The position numbers were made by a program, and so were the translations under genes. From positions 51,946-115,945 of the forward strand of contig JARRON010000013.1 in NCBI GenBank assembly GCA_037383845.1: a stretch of 64,000 nucleotides of DNA, written 5' to 3'. Positions 1 to 8,819 of this stretch are shown here, one piece after another (position 1 is the first letter of the stretch; every line of letters begins with the position of its first letter). The DNA comes from JARRON01 sp037383845. GTDB lineage: Bacteria > Pseudomonadota > Gammaproteobacteria > Steroidobacterales > XN24. The notes below the pieces were generated by a model, which was given only the letters and a program-made list of their open reading frames with translations, searched no databases and was not told where the DNA came from.

Positions 1-955
1 ACAGATGGTTGTCGGTCCCGCCGGAGACGATCTTGAAGCCCCGCTCCATCAGCACCGCGACCATGGCCCGGGCGTTGTCCACGACCTGCTGCTGGTAGGT
101 CTTGAAGTCCGGCTGGAGGGCCTCCCTGAAGGCGACGGCCTTGGCCGCAATAACGTGCATCAGGGGACCGCCCTGGGTGCCGGGGAAGACCAGGGAATTG
201 AACTTCTTCTCCAGGGCCTCGTTCTCTTTCGCCAGGATGATGCCGCCCCGGGGGCCCCGGAGCGTCTTGTGGGTGGTTGAGGTCACCACGTCCGCGTAGG
301 GCACGGGGCTGGGGTAGACGCCCGCCGCCACCAGCCCGGCGATGTGGGCCATGTCCGCCATCAGATAGGCGCCGCAGCTGTCGGCAATCTCACGGAACCG
401 GGCCCAGTCCACCACCCGCGAGTAGGCGGAGAAGCCCGCGATGATGAGTTTCGGCTGGTTTTCCCGGGCCAGTTCAGCGACCTGGTCGTAGTCGATCTCA
501 CCGGTGGACTCGTCGATGCCGTACTGGGATGCCTCGTAGATCCGGCCGGAGAAGTTCACCTTCGCCCCGTGGGTCAGGTGCCCGCCATGGGCAAGGCTCA
601 TCCCCAGGATGCGATCGCCGGGCTCCAGCAATGCCATGAAGGCGGCGACGTTGGCCTGGGAACCGGAGTGGGGCTGGACGTTGGCGTAATGGGCGCCGAA
701 AAGCTCCCGGGCCCGCTCGATGGCCAGCTCCTCGGCCCGGTCCACGTGTTCGCAGCCGCCGTAGTAGCGCCGCCCGGGATAGCCCTCGGCGTACTTGTTG
801 GTCAGCACCGACCCCTGCGCCTCCAGCACCCGCGGGCTGGCATAGTTCTCGGAGGCAATAAGCTCGACGTGCTCTTCCTGGCGGCGGCGCTCGGCCTGCA
901 TCGCCTCGAACAGTTCGTCGTCGAAGCCGGCGATGGTCATGTCGGGGCTGAACAT
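1..955 (-). CDS. glyA: Serine hydroxymethyltransferase, C-terminus cut by window edge
   Basis: PLP enzyme that interconverts serine plus tetrahydrofolate with glycine plus 5,10-methylene-THF in the cytosol. About 318 of the usual ~417 residues are inside the window; the C-terminus lies off the left edge. Reading from the ATG at 955, the protein begins MFSPDMTIAGFDDELFEAM, a typical GlyA N-terminus, then shows LIASENYASP, the glycine/tyrosine-rich GYPGRRYYGGCEHVD and the PLP-lysine motif STTHKTLRGPRGG near position 260. No defect is visible. The next gene on the same strand is a deacetylase-family gene about 90 bases upstream. Confidence 0.97.
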   Translation of the reverse strand, partial: MFSPDMTIAGFDDELFEAMQAERRRQEEHVELIASENYASPRVLEAQGSVLTNKYAEGYPGRRYYGGCEHVDRAEELAIERARELFGAHYANVQPHSGSQANVAAFMALLEPGDRILGMSLAHGGHLTHGAKVNFSGRIYEASQYGIDESTGEIDYDQVAELARENQPKLIIAGFSAYSRVVDWARFREIADSCGAYLMADMAHIAGLVAAGVYPSPVPYADVVTSTTHKTLRGPRGGIILAKENEALEKKFNSLVFPGTQGGPLMHVIAAKAVAFREALQPDFKTYQQQVVDNARAMVAVLMERGFKIVSGGTDNHL

Positions 956-1046
956 CTGGGGGACTCCCGGGGGTCAGGCGTGGGCAAAACGGTATTTTAG
1001 CGCAGCCCCGGGTGCATGGCGGGGCCGCGATGCAGCGTCGGGTGAC

Positions 1047-2018
1047 TCAGTCGTCGCCGATGAACTCGGCGACTACCCGGCTCCACGCCAGACCCAGGTT
1101 GCGGCGGTTGTAGCCGCCGCCGCCCAGGCCCAGGACCCGCCCCCCGGCGTGCTGATCCGCCAGACGGCACAGGGCCCTGGCCGCCCGGCCGTGGGCTTCC
1201 TCGCTGTACTGCAGGTGCGTCAGGGGATCGCCGGCGAGGCTGTCGGCGCCGGCGACGAAGATGAAGAAATCCGGTCGGGCGTCTTACAGTAACTCCTCGG
1301 CCTGCTCCCAGGCGGCGCAGAAATCGCTGTCATCCGCACCCGGGTGCAGCGGGATGTTCAGCTTGGTGCCCTCACCTGGGCCCACCCCGGTTTCATCCGC
1401 GTGGCCGGTCCCCGGGAAGAGGAAACGACCGTCTTCGTGGATATCCACGTAGATCAGGTCGGGATCGGAAGCGAACCCGTAATACACCCCGTCGCCGTGG
1501 TGGGCATCGATGTCCACGTAGGCGATCCGGCGTATGCCGTGGTCGCGCCTGAGCACCTCCACCAGCACGCCGATATCGTTGAACACGCAGAACCCGGACG
1601 TCCGGTCACGGCCGGCGTGATGGAGGCCGGCGATGGGCACGAAGGTCCGGCGGGCCTCGCCGGCCATCAGCATCTCGCCGGCCCGCAGGGTGGCGCCCAC
1701 GACGCTGGAGGCCGTGTGATACACCCCGGGGAAAGCGGGGGTGTCCCCCTCGTCCAGGAAACCTATGCCTTCCTGGGACATGCGCTCGATAAAGCGGACG
1801 TGGGTCGGCGTGTGGAACAGCTCGAGTTCAGCGCGACCCGCGGGATGGATCTCATCCTCGATATGCACCCGGTGCTCGATGTCCCGCTCCCTCAGGCTGC
1901 GCAGAAACACGTCATGGCGGTCCGGGCCGAAGGGATGGCCCTCGCCAAACCCGTAGGCCGCGATGGCCTCGCCCGCCATGATGTGGACACCACTGGGTCG
2001 CTTGCGCTTCGGAAACAT
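1047..2018 (-). pseudogene. Histone deacetylase family protein, interrupted by an in-frame TAA
   Basis: Zn-dependent deacetylase family (AcuC/acetylpolyamine amidohydrolase/class II HDAC type). From the ATG at 2018 the frame runs 323 codons to a TGA at 1047, but codon 245 is TAA (1284-1286). The frame is unchanged on both sides of the stop, so this is a nonsense change and not a frameshift. Before the stop: GHPFGPDRHD, GLHHAGRD and YVDIDAHHGDGV, with the first metal Asp and His. After the stop, still homologous: FVAGADSLAGDPL, holding the second metal Asp, and LGLGGGGYN, holding the catalytic Tyr. A protein ending at residue 244 would lack both and should be inactive. It could be a recent pseudogene or a single-base sequence error. 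Confidence 0.85.
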
Positions 2019-2112
2019 GCCGCCCCCGTAATCACCAGCCCTCAGCATAGCCCAGCGCCCGCCCCGTTCGCACGGGGCGGGCGCCGGCAAGACTCAACCG
2101 TCGGCAATCCGC

Positions 2113-5076
2113 TCAGGGAAGGAAGCGGAGAATCTCGGAAGCACCTGAACGGACCTCGGAGGCTTTCAGGACCACCGGCAGCGCCTGGTTACTCAGCCAG
2201 TAGGGCAGCAGGTTGAAATAGTAGGGGCTGCCCGGCACACCGCTGGTGCCACCGGCCCAGACGGACTCCGCCCGGCTGTTATAGGCAGAGGCGGGCTCGC
2301 CGACGTAGCGCCGGACCGGACCGCTGCCGAAGCGGAAGTCGCTCCAGTCGTCCGCCCGCGCGCTGTGGGAGGACGCGTCCACGACGCCGAAACCGCCGTC
2401 GGTGGCGATCCCGTCCAGCCCGGGCACGGACGGGGGGAAGGCCCCAAGGGCCGGTGGGATGCTGAAAGCGGGCACGAAGGGATGATCGAACGTGATCCGG
2501 TGAAGCTTGCCCCAGCGATAGTCATCCTGATCGGTGGAGTTCGCAAAAGCCGGCTCGAAGGGCGCCCCGGACAGGCGGTCCAGCGCAGAGGACAGCGCTG
2601 CGAGCACCTTGATGTCGCGCCGGGCGGAAGGATCGGCAACGCCGGGAACGGCAAAGAAGTCCACCACGCCCGACAGGCCCCGGCCGCCGGTGAGCGCGAA
2701 CGTGTCGAACACGTGCCGCAGGGCGGAGATGGCCTGGCCGCTGCCCGGCGTCGGAAGGCCGCCCAGGCTGGCGTCGATGATCTGGCGAATGGCCTGCCCC
2801 CGCCAGACGCTGAACAGGGTTGCCGCGACGCTGTTTGCGATCTCGGTTTCATCCGGTTCCGGCAATGCGCCGGGAAGCACCGCCGGGTCACCGGCGTCGT
2901 AGCCTCCCTGGATGCCCGTGGGCGTCGTGAAGTCCCATTCCGCCAGTCGGCCCACGGCCTCGCCGATCCGCGGGTCGGCGCGCAGAGCGTCAAGCTCGGG
3001 CACGCCGCTGGACCCGCCGCCTGCAAAGGCCTGGACGATCAGGGGGACGAAATACCGGGCGTCGTACAGCGACACGTCGGCCTGGATCGCCTGCATGTCA
3101 TCGAAGCTGACCTCCCCCGCATCGGCGATCTTCTCTCGCAGCCGTAACGTAATGGTCCCGGCCCGCAAGCCATCCGCATAACCCGGGTTCAGGTAGTAAA
3201 TGCCCGCGCCACCCCGGCGCAGCTGATTGAGCGGGTCATTGTCCAGCACGGTGCCCGCCGGATCGTTGTTCGCATTAACGAAGTAACCCGCCGGCGGATT
3301 CACCGCCTGCGGCATCTCGTCTTCGGCAAGGATCTCGTAGGGAACTGCCTGTCCCGGTTGCGGATCCTGCACCGGCAGCCACTCGTGAACACCGCTGACG
3401 CCGTCGCGGATGAACCAGGGAGGCGTCGGGATTCCGGCCAGCGGTCCCGCCTGGGCGGGCGCGACGAAGCCCTGCTGCAGATCGGAACGGATCGGCATCT
3501 CCGCACTGGTGAAATAGGCGGTGTTGCCCGCCTTGTCGGCGTAGACCCAGTTCTGGGATCCGACGTCGAAGAAGCGCAGTCCCTCCTTGAACTCCTTGAG
3601 GTTCCGGGCCTCGTTCCAAAGCCGGAAGGTATCCAGAATCCGGGACGGGCTGAAACCGGTGTACTGCACCGACAGCGCGGGCACCAGCCCGCTGGCGTCG
3701 GCACCACCCACCGTGGCGATGATCGGACCGTTGTTGCGGCGAGGCACGATGATCGTGAATGGCGGCACGCCGTCAGCGGGCGTCGCCTGGGAAAGCCCGC
3801 CTGCAAAATTATTGAAGAAGAACTCCTCCGGAATCAGCTCCACCGGCTCACAGGTGTCCTGGAAGCGGGTGCACAACGGCCGACCGGTCGCGTCAACCTG
3901 GAGCAACTCGAAGTAGGTGTCGGTCACGTCCATGGGGTTGGTCGTGGCGCCCCACTGGATGTGCTTGTTCATGCCGAGCACGACGAAGGGCACACCGGCG
4001 AAGCCGGAGCCGAACACGTCAAGCCCTGGGGCAATCTGGCCCATTGGATAGAAGGTCGAAGGCGTGTTCAGGGCCAGGTGGGGATCGTTGGCGATGACCG
4101 GCCGCGCGTTGGAGCCCAGGGCCCGGGTCACGCCCCACTCGTTGGAACCGATGGTGCCGTCCGCATCCAGCCGGTAGCGGATGAAGTCGGAGCGACGCAG
4201 GCTGGCTGCCGCCTTCCCGGCCAGTTCCTTAAGCAGTGCCATGTCAGGCTTGCCCGCCGGCATACCGGCACCGGCGGACTTGCCGGCGGTGGGCTGTTTG
4301 CCGCTGCCCTTGCCCGGCTGTACGTCCGGCAACGGACATCGACCGGCCTCGTAGGCCGCGACCGGCGGCGGGAAAGCCGAAGGCAACGGCTCGAAGGGGT
4401 AGGCGCCGGTCGCATCCGGCACTGTTGAAGCGCAGTCGAAGGGAGCGGAGCGGAAAACGTCCAGCTGGAACAATGCAGCACCGTCGGCGCCCAGGGTCGC
4501 GAGGTAGGCCCCGAAGTCCTCGGTCAGCCCGGTGTCCAGGTCGAACGACAAGCTGAACGCAATGGCAGCCCCGATGACCAGGGAGTCAATCTCTGTCCAT
4601 GGCTCGAAAGTGCTGATACCCAGGAGCCCGTACTCCGGCGGCAGGGTGTTCGCCGCGACCCAGGCGTTGACGCCTGCGGCGTAAGCGGTCAGGGCCTCCC
4701 GGCCCTCCTCGCTGATGGCGTCCCAGGACCGTTCCGCCGCGCGGCGCAGCCCGATCGTACGGGCCTCCACATCGCCGGGCAGAGACGACTTCCCGAAAAG
4801 TTCAGCCAGGGTGCCGCTGGGCTGGCGCCGGGTCAGGTCCATCTGGAACAGCCGGTCCTGGGCGTGTATCCAGCCGGTTACGAAATACAGGTCCTCGGCA
4901 CTGCCTGCCTCGATGCGGGCAATACCCTCCGCATCGCGGTAGACGGTGGCCGGAGCGCTCAGGCCTGGCGCTGAGATCGTGTTGCCATCCGCTGCGGCTT
5001 CCTTGGCCGAAACCGATGCGGACACCGAAAACAGAAAAACGGCAGCCAGTGCGGCCACCAACGGTCGACTTAACAT
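2113..5076 (-). CDS. Penicillin acylase family N-terminal nucleophile hydrolase, secreted
   Basis: Large precursor (987 aa) of the penicillin G acylase/acyl-homoserine-lactone acylase family; these periplasmic amidases self-cleave into two chains. Residues 1-24 form a signal peptide ending ASVSA. The alpha-chain motif FVTGWIHAQDRLFQMD lies near 65-80. The mature beta chain should start at Ser311 in GTIGSNEWGV, the usual nucleophile context, followed by IANDPHLALNTPS. A Gly/Lys/Ala-rich spacer (about 253-276) precedes the cleavage site. The substrate cannot be read from sequence: N-acyl homoserine lactones, beta-lactams or other amides are all possible. It has its own promoter (5117-5145) and a GGGGGAG ribosome site two bases before the ATG. 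It is divergent from ettA. Confidence 0.92.
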   Translation of the reverse strand: MLSRPLVAALAAVFLFSVSASVSAKEAAADGNTISAPGLSAPATVYRDAEGIARIEAGSAEDLYFVTGWIHAQDRLFQMDLTRRQPSGTLAELFGKSSLPGDVEARTIGLRRAAERSWDAISEEGREALTAYAAGVNAWVAANTLPPEYGLLGISTFEPWTEIDSLVIGAAIAFSLSFDLDTGLTEDFGAYLATLGADGAALFQLDVFRSAPFDCASTVPDATGAYPFEPLPSAFPPPVAAYEAGRCPLPDVQPGKGSGKQPTAGKSAGAGMPAGKPDMALLKELAGKAAASLRRSDFIRYRLDADGTIGSNEWGVTRALGSNARPVIANDPHLALNTPSTFYPMGQIAPGLDVFGSGFAGVPFVVLGMNKHIQWGATTNPMDVTDTYFELLQVDATGRPLCTRFQDTCEPVELIPEEFFFNNFAGGLSQATPADGVPPFTIIVPRRNNGPIIATVGGADASGLVPALSVQYTGFSPSRILDTFRLWNEARNLKEFKEGLRFFDVGSQNWVYADKAGNTAYFTSAEMPIRSDLQQGFVAPAQAGPLAGIPTPPWFIRDGVSGVHEWLPVQDPQPGQAVPYEILAEDEMPQAVNPPAGYFVNANNDPAGTVLDNDPLNQLRRGGAGIYYLNPGYADGLRAGTITLRLREKIADAGEVSFDDMQAIQADVSLYDARYFVPLIVQAFAGGGSSGVPELDALRADPRIGEAVGRLAEWDFTTPTGIQGGYDAGDPAVLPGALPEPDETEIANSVAATLFSVWRGQAIRQIIDASLGGLPTPGSGQAISALRHVFDTFALTGGRGLSGVVDFFAVPGVADPSARRDIKVLAALSSALDRLSGAPFEPAFANSTDQDDYRWGKLHRITFDHPFVPAFSIPPALGAFPPSVPGLDGIATDGGFGVVDASSHSARADDWSDFRFGSGPVRRYVGEPASAYNSRAESVWAGGTSGVPGSPYYFNLLPYWLSNQALPVVLKASEVRSGASEILRFLP

Positions 5077-5116
5077 AACTCCCCCAAGCCGTTGTTCTTT
5101 GGAACGTTATCCCATT

Positions 5117-5145
5117 TTTATACCTTTCCTGCGGTTCCGGGCCAA
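5117..5145 (-). promoter_or_regulatory. Sigma-70-like promoter of the penicillin-acylase-family gene
   Basis: On the minus strand a TTGGCC -35 box (5145-5140) is separated by exactly 17 bases from a TATAAA -10 box (5122-5117). It lies about 40 bases upstream of the ATG at 5076. It stands out as A/T-rich sequence in very GC-rich surroundings. This is pattern matching only. Confidence 0.6.
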
Positions 5146-5238
5146 TCCTGCGGTGCAACAGTTGCTATGGAGTCAGAGTCCGGCATCACCGATAATCCCG
5201 CGCCCTTTCAGCCAGTCATCGCCCGATACAGAGGATCC

Positions 5239-6906
5239 ATGGCGCAGTACATCTACTCCATGAACCGCGTTGCGAAGGTGGTACCGCCGAAGCGCTACAT
5301 CCTGCGCGACATCTCACTGTCCTTCTTTCCCGGCGCCAAGATCGGCGTGCTGGGCTTAAACGGCGCCGGAAAGTCCACGCTCCTGAAAATCATGGCGGGA
5401 CTGGACACCGACATCGAGGGCGAGGCCCGGCCGCAGCCCGGGATCAAGATTGGCTATCTGCCACAGGAGCCCTACCTCGATCCGGAGAAGGACGTCCGGG
5501 GCAACGTCGAGGAGGCCGTGGCCGAGGTGAAGAACGCCCTGTCCCGGCTGGACGAGGTGTATGCGGCCTATGCAGAGCCGGACGCGGACTTCGATGCTCT
5601 GGCGAAAGAACAGGCCAGGCTGGAGAACGTCATCCAGGCCGCCGACGGCCACGAGCTCGACCGGATGCTGGAGCTTGCCGCCGACTCCCTGCGCCTGCCG
5701 CCGTGGGAGGCGGACGTGAAGAAGCTCTCCGGCGGCGAGCGCCGCCGCGTCGCGCTGTGCCGGCTACTCCTGTCCCGCCCGGACATGATCCTGCTGGACG
5801 AGCCCACCAACCACCTGGACGCCGAGTCCGTGGCGTGGCTGGAGCATTTCCTGGACGACTACGCAGGCACCGTCATCGCCGTGACCCACGATCGTTATTT
5901 CCTGGACAACGTGGCCGGCTGGATCCTGGAACTGGACCGGGGCCACGGCATTCCCTGGAAGGGCAACTACTCCTCCTGGCTTGAGCAGAAGGAGCAGCGG
6001 CTGGAACAGGAGGCGAAGGCGGAGGCCGCTCACATCAGGTCCATGAAGCAGGAACTGGAGTGGGTGCGGTCCAATCCGAAGGGGCGTCACGCCAAGGCCA
6101 AGGCCCGCCTGTCCCGGTTCGAGGAACTGTCCTCCCGGGAGTACCAGTCCCGCAACGAGACCAACGAGATCTACATTCCGCCGGGTCCGCGTCTCGGGGA
6201 CCTGGTGATCGAGGCCAGTGGCCTGACCAAGGGGTTCGGTGACCGTCTTCTCATCGACGATCTCTCCTTCTCCCTCCCCAGGGGCGGCATCGTCGGCGTC
6301 ATCGGCCCCAACGGTGCGGGCAAGACCACCCTGTTCCGCATGATCGTGGGCCAGGAGCAGCCGGACAGCGGGGACATCCGGGTCGGCGACACGGTAGAGC
6401 TGGCTTACGTGGACCAGAGCCGGGACGACCTGGATCCCGACAAGACCGTCTGGGAGGAAATCTCCGACGGGCAGGACATCATCCGCGTCGGCAACTACGA
6501 GACTGCGTCCCGCGCCTACGTCGGCCGATTCAACTTCAAGGGCTCCGACCAGCAAAAGCGGGTAGGCGATCTCTCCGGGGGCGAGCGCAACCGGGTACAC
6601 CTGGCCAAGCTGCTGCGCTCCGGGGGCAATCTGCTGCTGCTGGACGAACCCACCAACGACCTGGACGTGGAAACCCTGCGGGCCCTCGAAGACGCGCTGC
6701 TGGAATTCCCCGGCTGCGCGGTGGTGATCTCCCATGACCGCTGGTTCCTGGACCGGATCGCAACCCACATCCTGGCCTTCGAGGGCGACAGCGAGGTTGT
6801 CTGGTTCGAGGGCAACTACGCGGACTACGAGGCCGACCTGAAGCGGCGCAAGGGCGAAGACGCCGCCCGGCCCCACCGGATCCGCTACAAGCGCATCGCC
6901 GCCTGA
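5239..6906 (+). CDS. ettA: Energy-dependent translational throttle protein EttA
   Basis: ABC-F ATPase that binds the ribosomal E site and gates the first elongation steps according to the ATP/ADP ratio. The protein is 555 aa, the family's usual length, when started at the ATG at 5239 (MAQYIYSMNRVAKVVPP, preceded by GAGGATCC); the frame stays open further upstream but does not match the family there. Two ATPase domains are visible: Walker A GLNGAGKST with signature LSGGERRRVALCRLL, then Walker A GPNGAGKTT with signature LSGGERNRVHLAKLL. The linker between them is the charged helical region typical of EttA. No membrane segment is present, as expected for ABC-F. Single-gene unit. Confidence 0.96.
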   Translation: MAQYIYSMNRVAKVVPPKRYILRDISLSFFPGAKIGVLGLNGAGKSTLLKIMAGLDTDIEGEARPQPGIKIGYLPQEPYLDPEKDVRGNVEEAVAEVKNALSRLDEVYAAYAEPDADFDALAKEQARLENVIQAADGHELDRMLELAADSLRLPPWEADVKKLSGGERRRVALCRLLLSRPDMILLDEPTNHLDAESVAWLEHFLDDYAGTVIAVTHDRYFLDNVAGWILELDRGHGIPWKGNYSSWLEQKEQRLEQEAKAEAAHIRSMKQELEWVRSNPKGRHAKAKARLSRFEELSSREYQSRNETNEIYIPPGPRLGDLVIEASGLTKGFGDRLLIDDLSFSLPRGGIVGVIGPNGAGKTTLFRMIVGQEQPDSGDIRVGDTVELAYVDQSRDDLDPDKTVWEEISDGQDIIRVGNYETASRAYVGRFNFKGSDQQKRVGDLSGGERNRVHLAKLLRSGGNLLLLDEPTNDLDVETLRALEDALLEFPGCAVVISHDRWFLDRIATHILAFEGDSEVVWFEGNYADYEADLKRRKGEDAARPHRIRYKRIAA

Positions 6907-7069
6907 GGGACCTCGGCGTCGCCGCCATTGGCGTGGAAGCCCGCGAACGCACCGGGACAGCCCTGGCAGGCAAGTGGTGCCACGCCTGCGGCCGGAAGCG
7001 TCGCCGGCCCCGGCATCGCACGTTGTGCTATCTGGCAGGGGAATTCCCCGCCTGGATCACCGACGTGAA

Positions 7070-7091
7070 GAGCCGGCGGCAAGGCCGGCTC
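7070..7091. terminator. GC-rich hairpin between convergent ettA and reductase genes
   Basis: Inverted repeat GAGCCGGC (7070-7077) and GCCGGCTC (7084-7091) with a six-base loop, in the 220-base gap between two convergent genes. There is no T-run after it on either strand, so it is only a candidate for a terminator or RNA 3'-end stabiliser. Confidence 0.35.
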
Positions 7092-7129
7092 CGGGCGCCA
7101 GCCTTCCATCTGCGGCCGATGGTGTCGAC

Positions 7130-7870
7130 CTAGCGGGCGGGACGCGCCGAGACGTATTTCTCCCGCCGAAGCCGCTTCAGATCGAATCCCCGGCCTTTCA
7201 GAATTTCCACCGACTCGTCGATCATCGCCGGGTTGCCGCACAGGTAGACGATGTCCCGGTCCGGGTCCAGCCGGAGATTGTCGTAGGCAGCCTGGACGTA
7301 TCCCTGCCTTTCCCAGTCCGCCAGGTCGGCCAGCTTCTCCCGGCTGTAGCAGGCGGTGTAACCGAAGGCCGGATGCTCCGCGGCCGCGGCGACGAAGTCT
7401 TCGCCGAACAGCGCTTCGGTGCGACCCCAGACGCCGAGAAGCACGTGCACCGAGTAGTCGTGCTCCATCCGCCTGCGCAGTTCCGGGAGCATGGCCCGGT
7501 AAGGCGTGATGCCCGTGCCGGTACCGACGAGCACGTACCGGCAGGGGGCGTCGTCCCGGAGGATGAAGCGACCGTAGGGACCGCTGACCGGGATTTCATC
7601 CCCCGGCTCCAGCGCGGACAGGGTTTCCGTGGCCAGTCCGCCGGGCACCGGGGACATGGCAATCTCGAACACGTCGCTCTCGCCCGGGGGGTTCGCAATG
7701 CTGTAGCTGCGGTGCGTCCCGCCGTCCGGGGTATCGAAATGGATGTTCACGAACTGGCCGGCGACGAAATCCAGGGGTACGCCGTCGGCCCGGCGCAGGC
7801 CGAGGTGAAGGACATGGGGGGTAACGTTGCGGCGCCAGGCCAGCCTGGCCGGAAAGGTCGGTATAGCCAT
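7130..7870 (-). CDS. fpr: Ferredoxin--NADP(+) reductase
   Basis: FAD-dependent reductase (246 aa) that moves electrons between NADPH and ferredoxin or flavodoxin in the cytosol. The FAD-binding motif RSYSIANPP follows an FR-type beta-barrel domain that begins MAIPTFPARLAWRRNV. The NADP-binding part has VGTGTGITPYRAML and CGNPAMIDE, and the C-terminus ends in KYVSARPAR. Length and layout match bacterial Fpr. The start at 7870 is chosen because upstream codons in the same frame do not resemble the family. The gene is divergent from the methyltransferase-like gene, 110 bases apart. Confidence 0.9.
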   Translation of the reverse strand: MAIPTFPARLAWRRNVTPHVLHLGLRRADGVPLDFVAGQFVNIHFDTPDGGTHRSYSIANPPGESDVFEIAMSPVPGGLATETLSALEPGDEIPVSGPYGRFILRDDAPCRYVLVGTGTGITPYRAMLPELRRRMEHDYSVHVLLGVWGRTEALFGEDFVAAAAEHPAFGYTACYSREKLADLADWERQGYVQAAYDNLRLDPDRDIVYLCGNPAMIDESVEILKGRGFDLKRLRREKYVSARPAR

Positions 7871-7979
7871 GGGGCGCGAATCTTCCTTCATGCCGGCCTG
7901 CGAACACAAGCATTGCGCGCCGGACCGGCGCCCCCGACCTGATATATTTCGCGCCTCGAAAAACCCAGGAGTATCCGCC

Positions 7980-8798
7980 ATGTCCCTGATCCGCCTGACC
8001 TCTCCCCTGCTTGCCGCCCTCTGCCTGACCCTCGGCGCGGCGCCGGCCGCCGCAGACCACCACGACCCGGTGGGTGATGCCGTCGCCGGACAGCACCGCT
8101 CCGAGGCCAACCGGGCGAGGGACCAGTGGCGGCATCCGGAACAGACCCTGGCGTTCTTCGGCTTCCGCCCCGATTTCACGGTCATCGAGATCTTCCCCGG
8201 CGGCGGCTGGTACACGGAGATCCTGGCCCCTGCCCTGCGGGATTCCGGCCGCCTGGTCGCGGCCCACTACGGTGAGAACACCAGCTCGGACTACCGCAAC
8301 CAGTCCCACCGGGACTACGTGGCCAAACTCGCTGCCGAGCCAAAGGTCTACGACCAGGTGAACGTTATCGCCTACGATCCCGCGACCAGCAGCCTGGGCG
8401 AGCCCGGCCGGGCCGACATGGTCCTGACCTTCCGGGGCCTGCACGGCATGCAGCGGGACGGCACGCTGGACAGCTTCCTCGCCGATGCCTACGAGGCGCT
8501 GAAGCCGGGCGGCGTCCTCGGCGTCGTACAGCATCGTGCCCCGGAGGGCGTTGCGCTGGCGGACGCCTCTGCCGGCTACCTGCCCCAGCCCTTCGTGATC
8601 GAGCGCGCCAGGGCCGCGGGTTTCGAGCTGGCCGGGACGTCGGAGATCAATGCCAACCCTAAGGACACGGCGGACTACGCCAAGGGCGTCTGGACACTGC
8701 CCCCGGTGCTGCGCCTGGGCGAAGAAGACAGGGAAAAATATCTGGCCATCGGCGAAAGTGACCGCATGACGCTGAAGTTCATCAAGCCCGCCAGCTGA
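7980..8798 (+). CDS. Exported class I SAM-dependent methyltransferase-like protein
   Basis: A 272-residue protein with a clear signal peptide (about 1-25, ending APAAA) followed by a methyltransferase-like fold. IEIFPGGGWYTEILAP resembles SAM motif I, and later ADMVLTFRGLH and ALKPGGVLGVV match motifs seen in class I enzymes. This group of exported methyltransferase-like proteins occurs widely in proteobacteria without an assigned substrate. Whether SAM is available outside the cytoplasm is unclear, so the domain may have another role. Started at the ATG at 7980 with AGGAG ten bases upstream. Confidence 0.8.
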   Translation: MSLIRLTSPLLAALCLTLGAAPAAADHHDPVGDAVAGQHRSEANRARDQWRHPEQTLAFFGFRPDFTVIEIFPGGGWYTEILAPALRDSGRLVAAHYGENTSSDYRNQSHRDYVAKLAAEPKVYDQVNVIAYDPATSSLGEPGRADMVLTFRGLHGMQRDGTLDSFLADAYEALKPGGVLGVVQHRAPEGVALADASAGYLPQPFVIERARAAGFELAGTSEINANPKDTADYAKGVWTLPPVLRLGEEDREKYLAIGESDRMTLKFIKPAS

Positions 8799-8819
8799 AC
8801 CCCCGGTGGCGGGCGTCCT

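Noticed and set aside
7038..7049. GGGGAATTCCCC palindrome
   Set aside because: Single short palindrome in a convergent gap with no repeat elsewhere noticed; chance is likely in GC-rich DNA.
6933..7133. Small plus-strand frame with CHAC and CYLAG after ettA
   Set aside because: No family resemblance, no ribosome site, and it covers the intergenic hairpin. Treated as chance.
7913..7948. TTGCGC and TATATT as a promoter for the methyltransferase-like gene
   Set aside because: The spacing is 24 bases, too long for a sigma-70 promoter. Only the TATATT box is suggestive.
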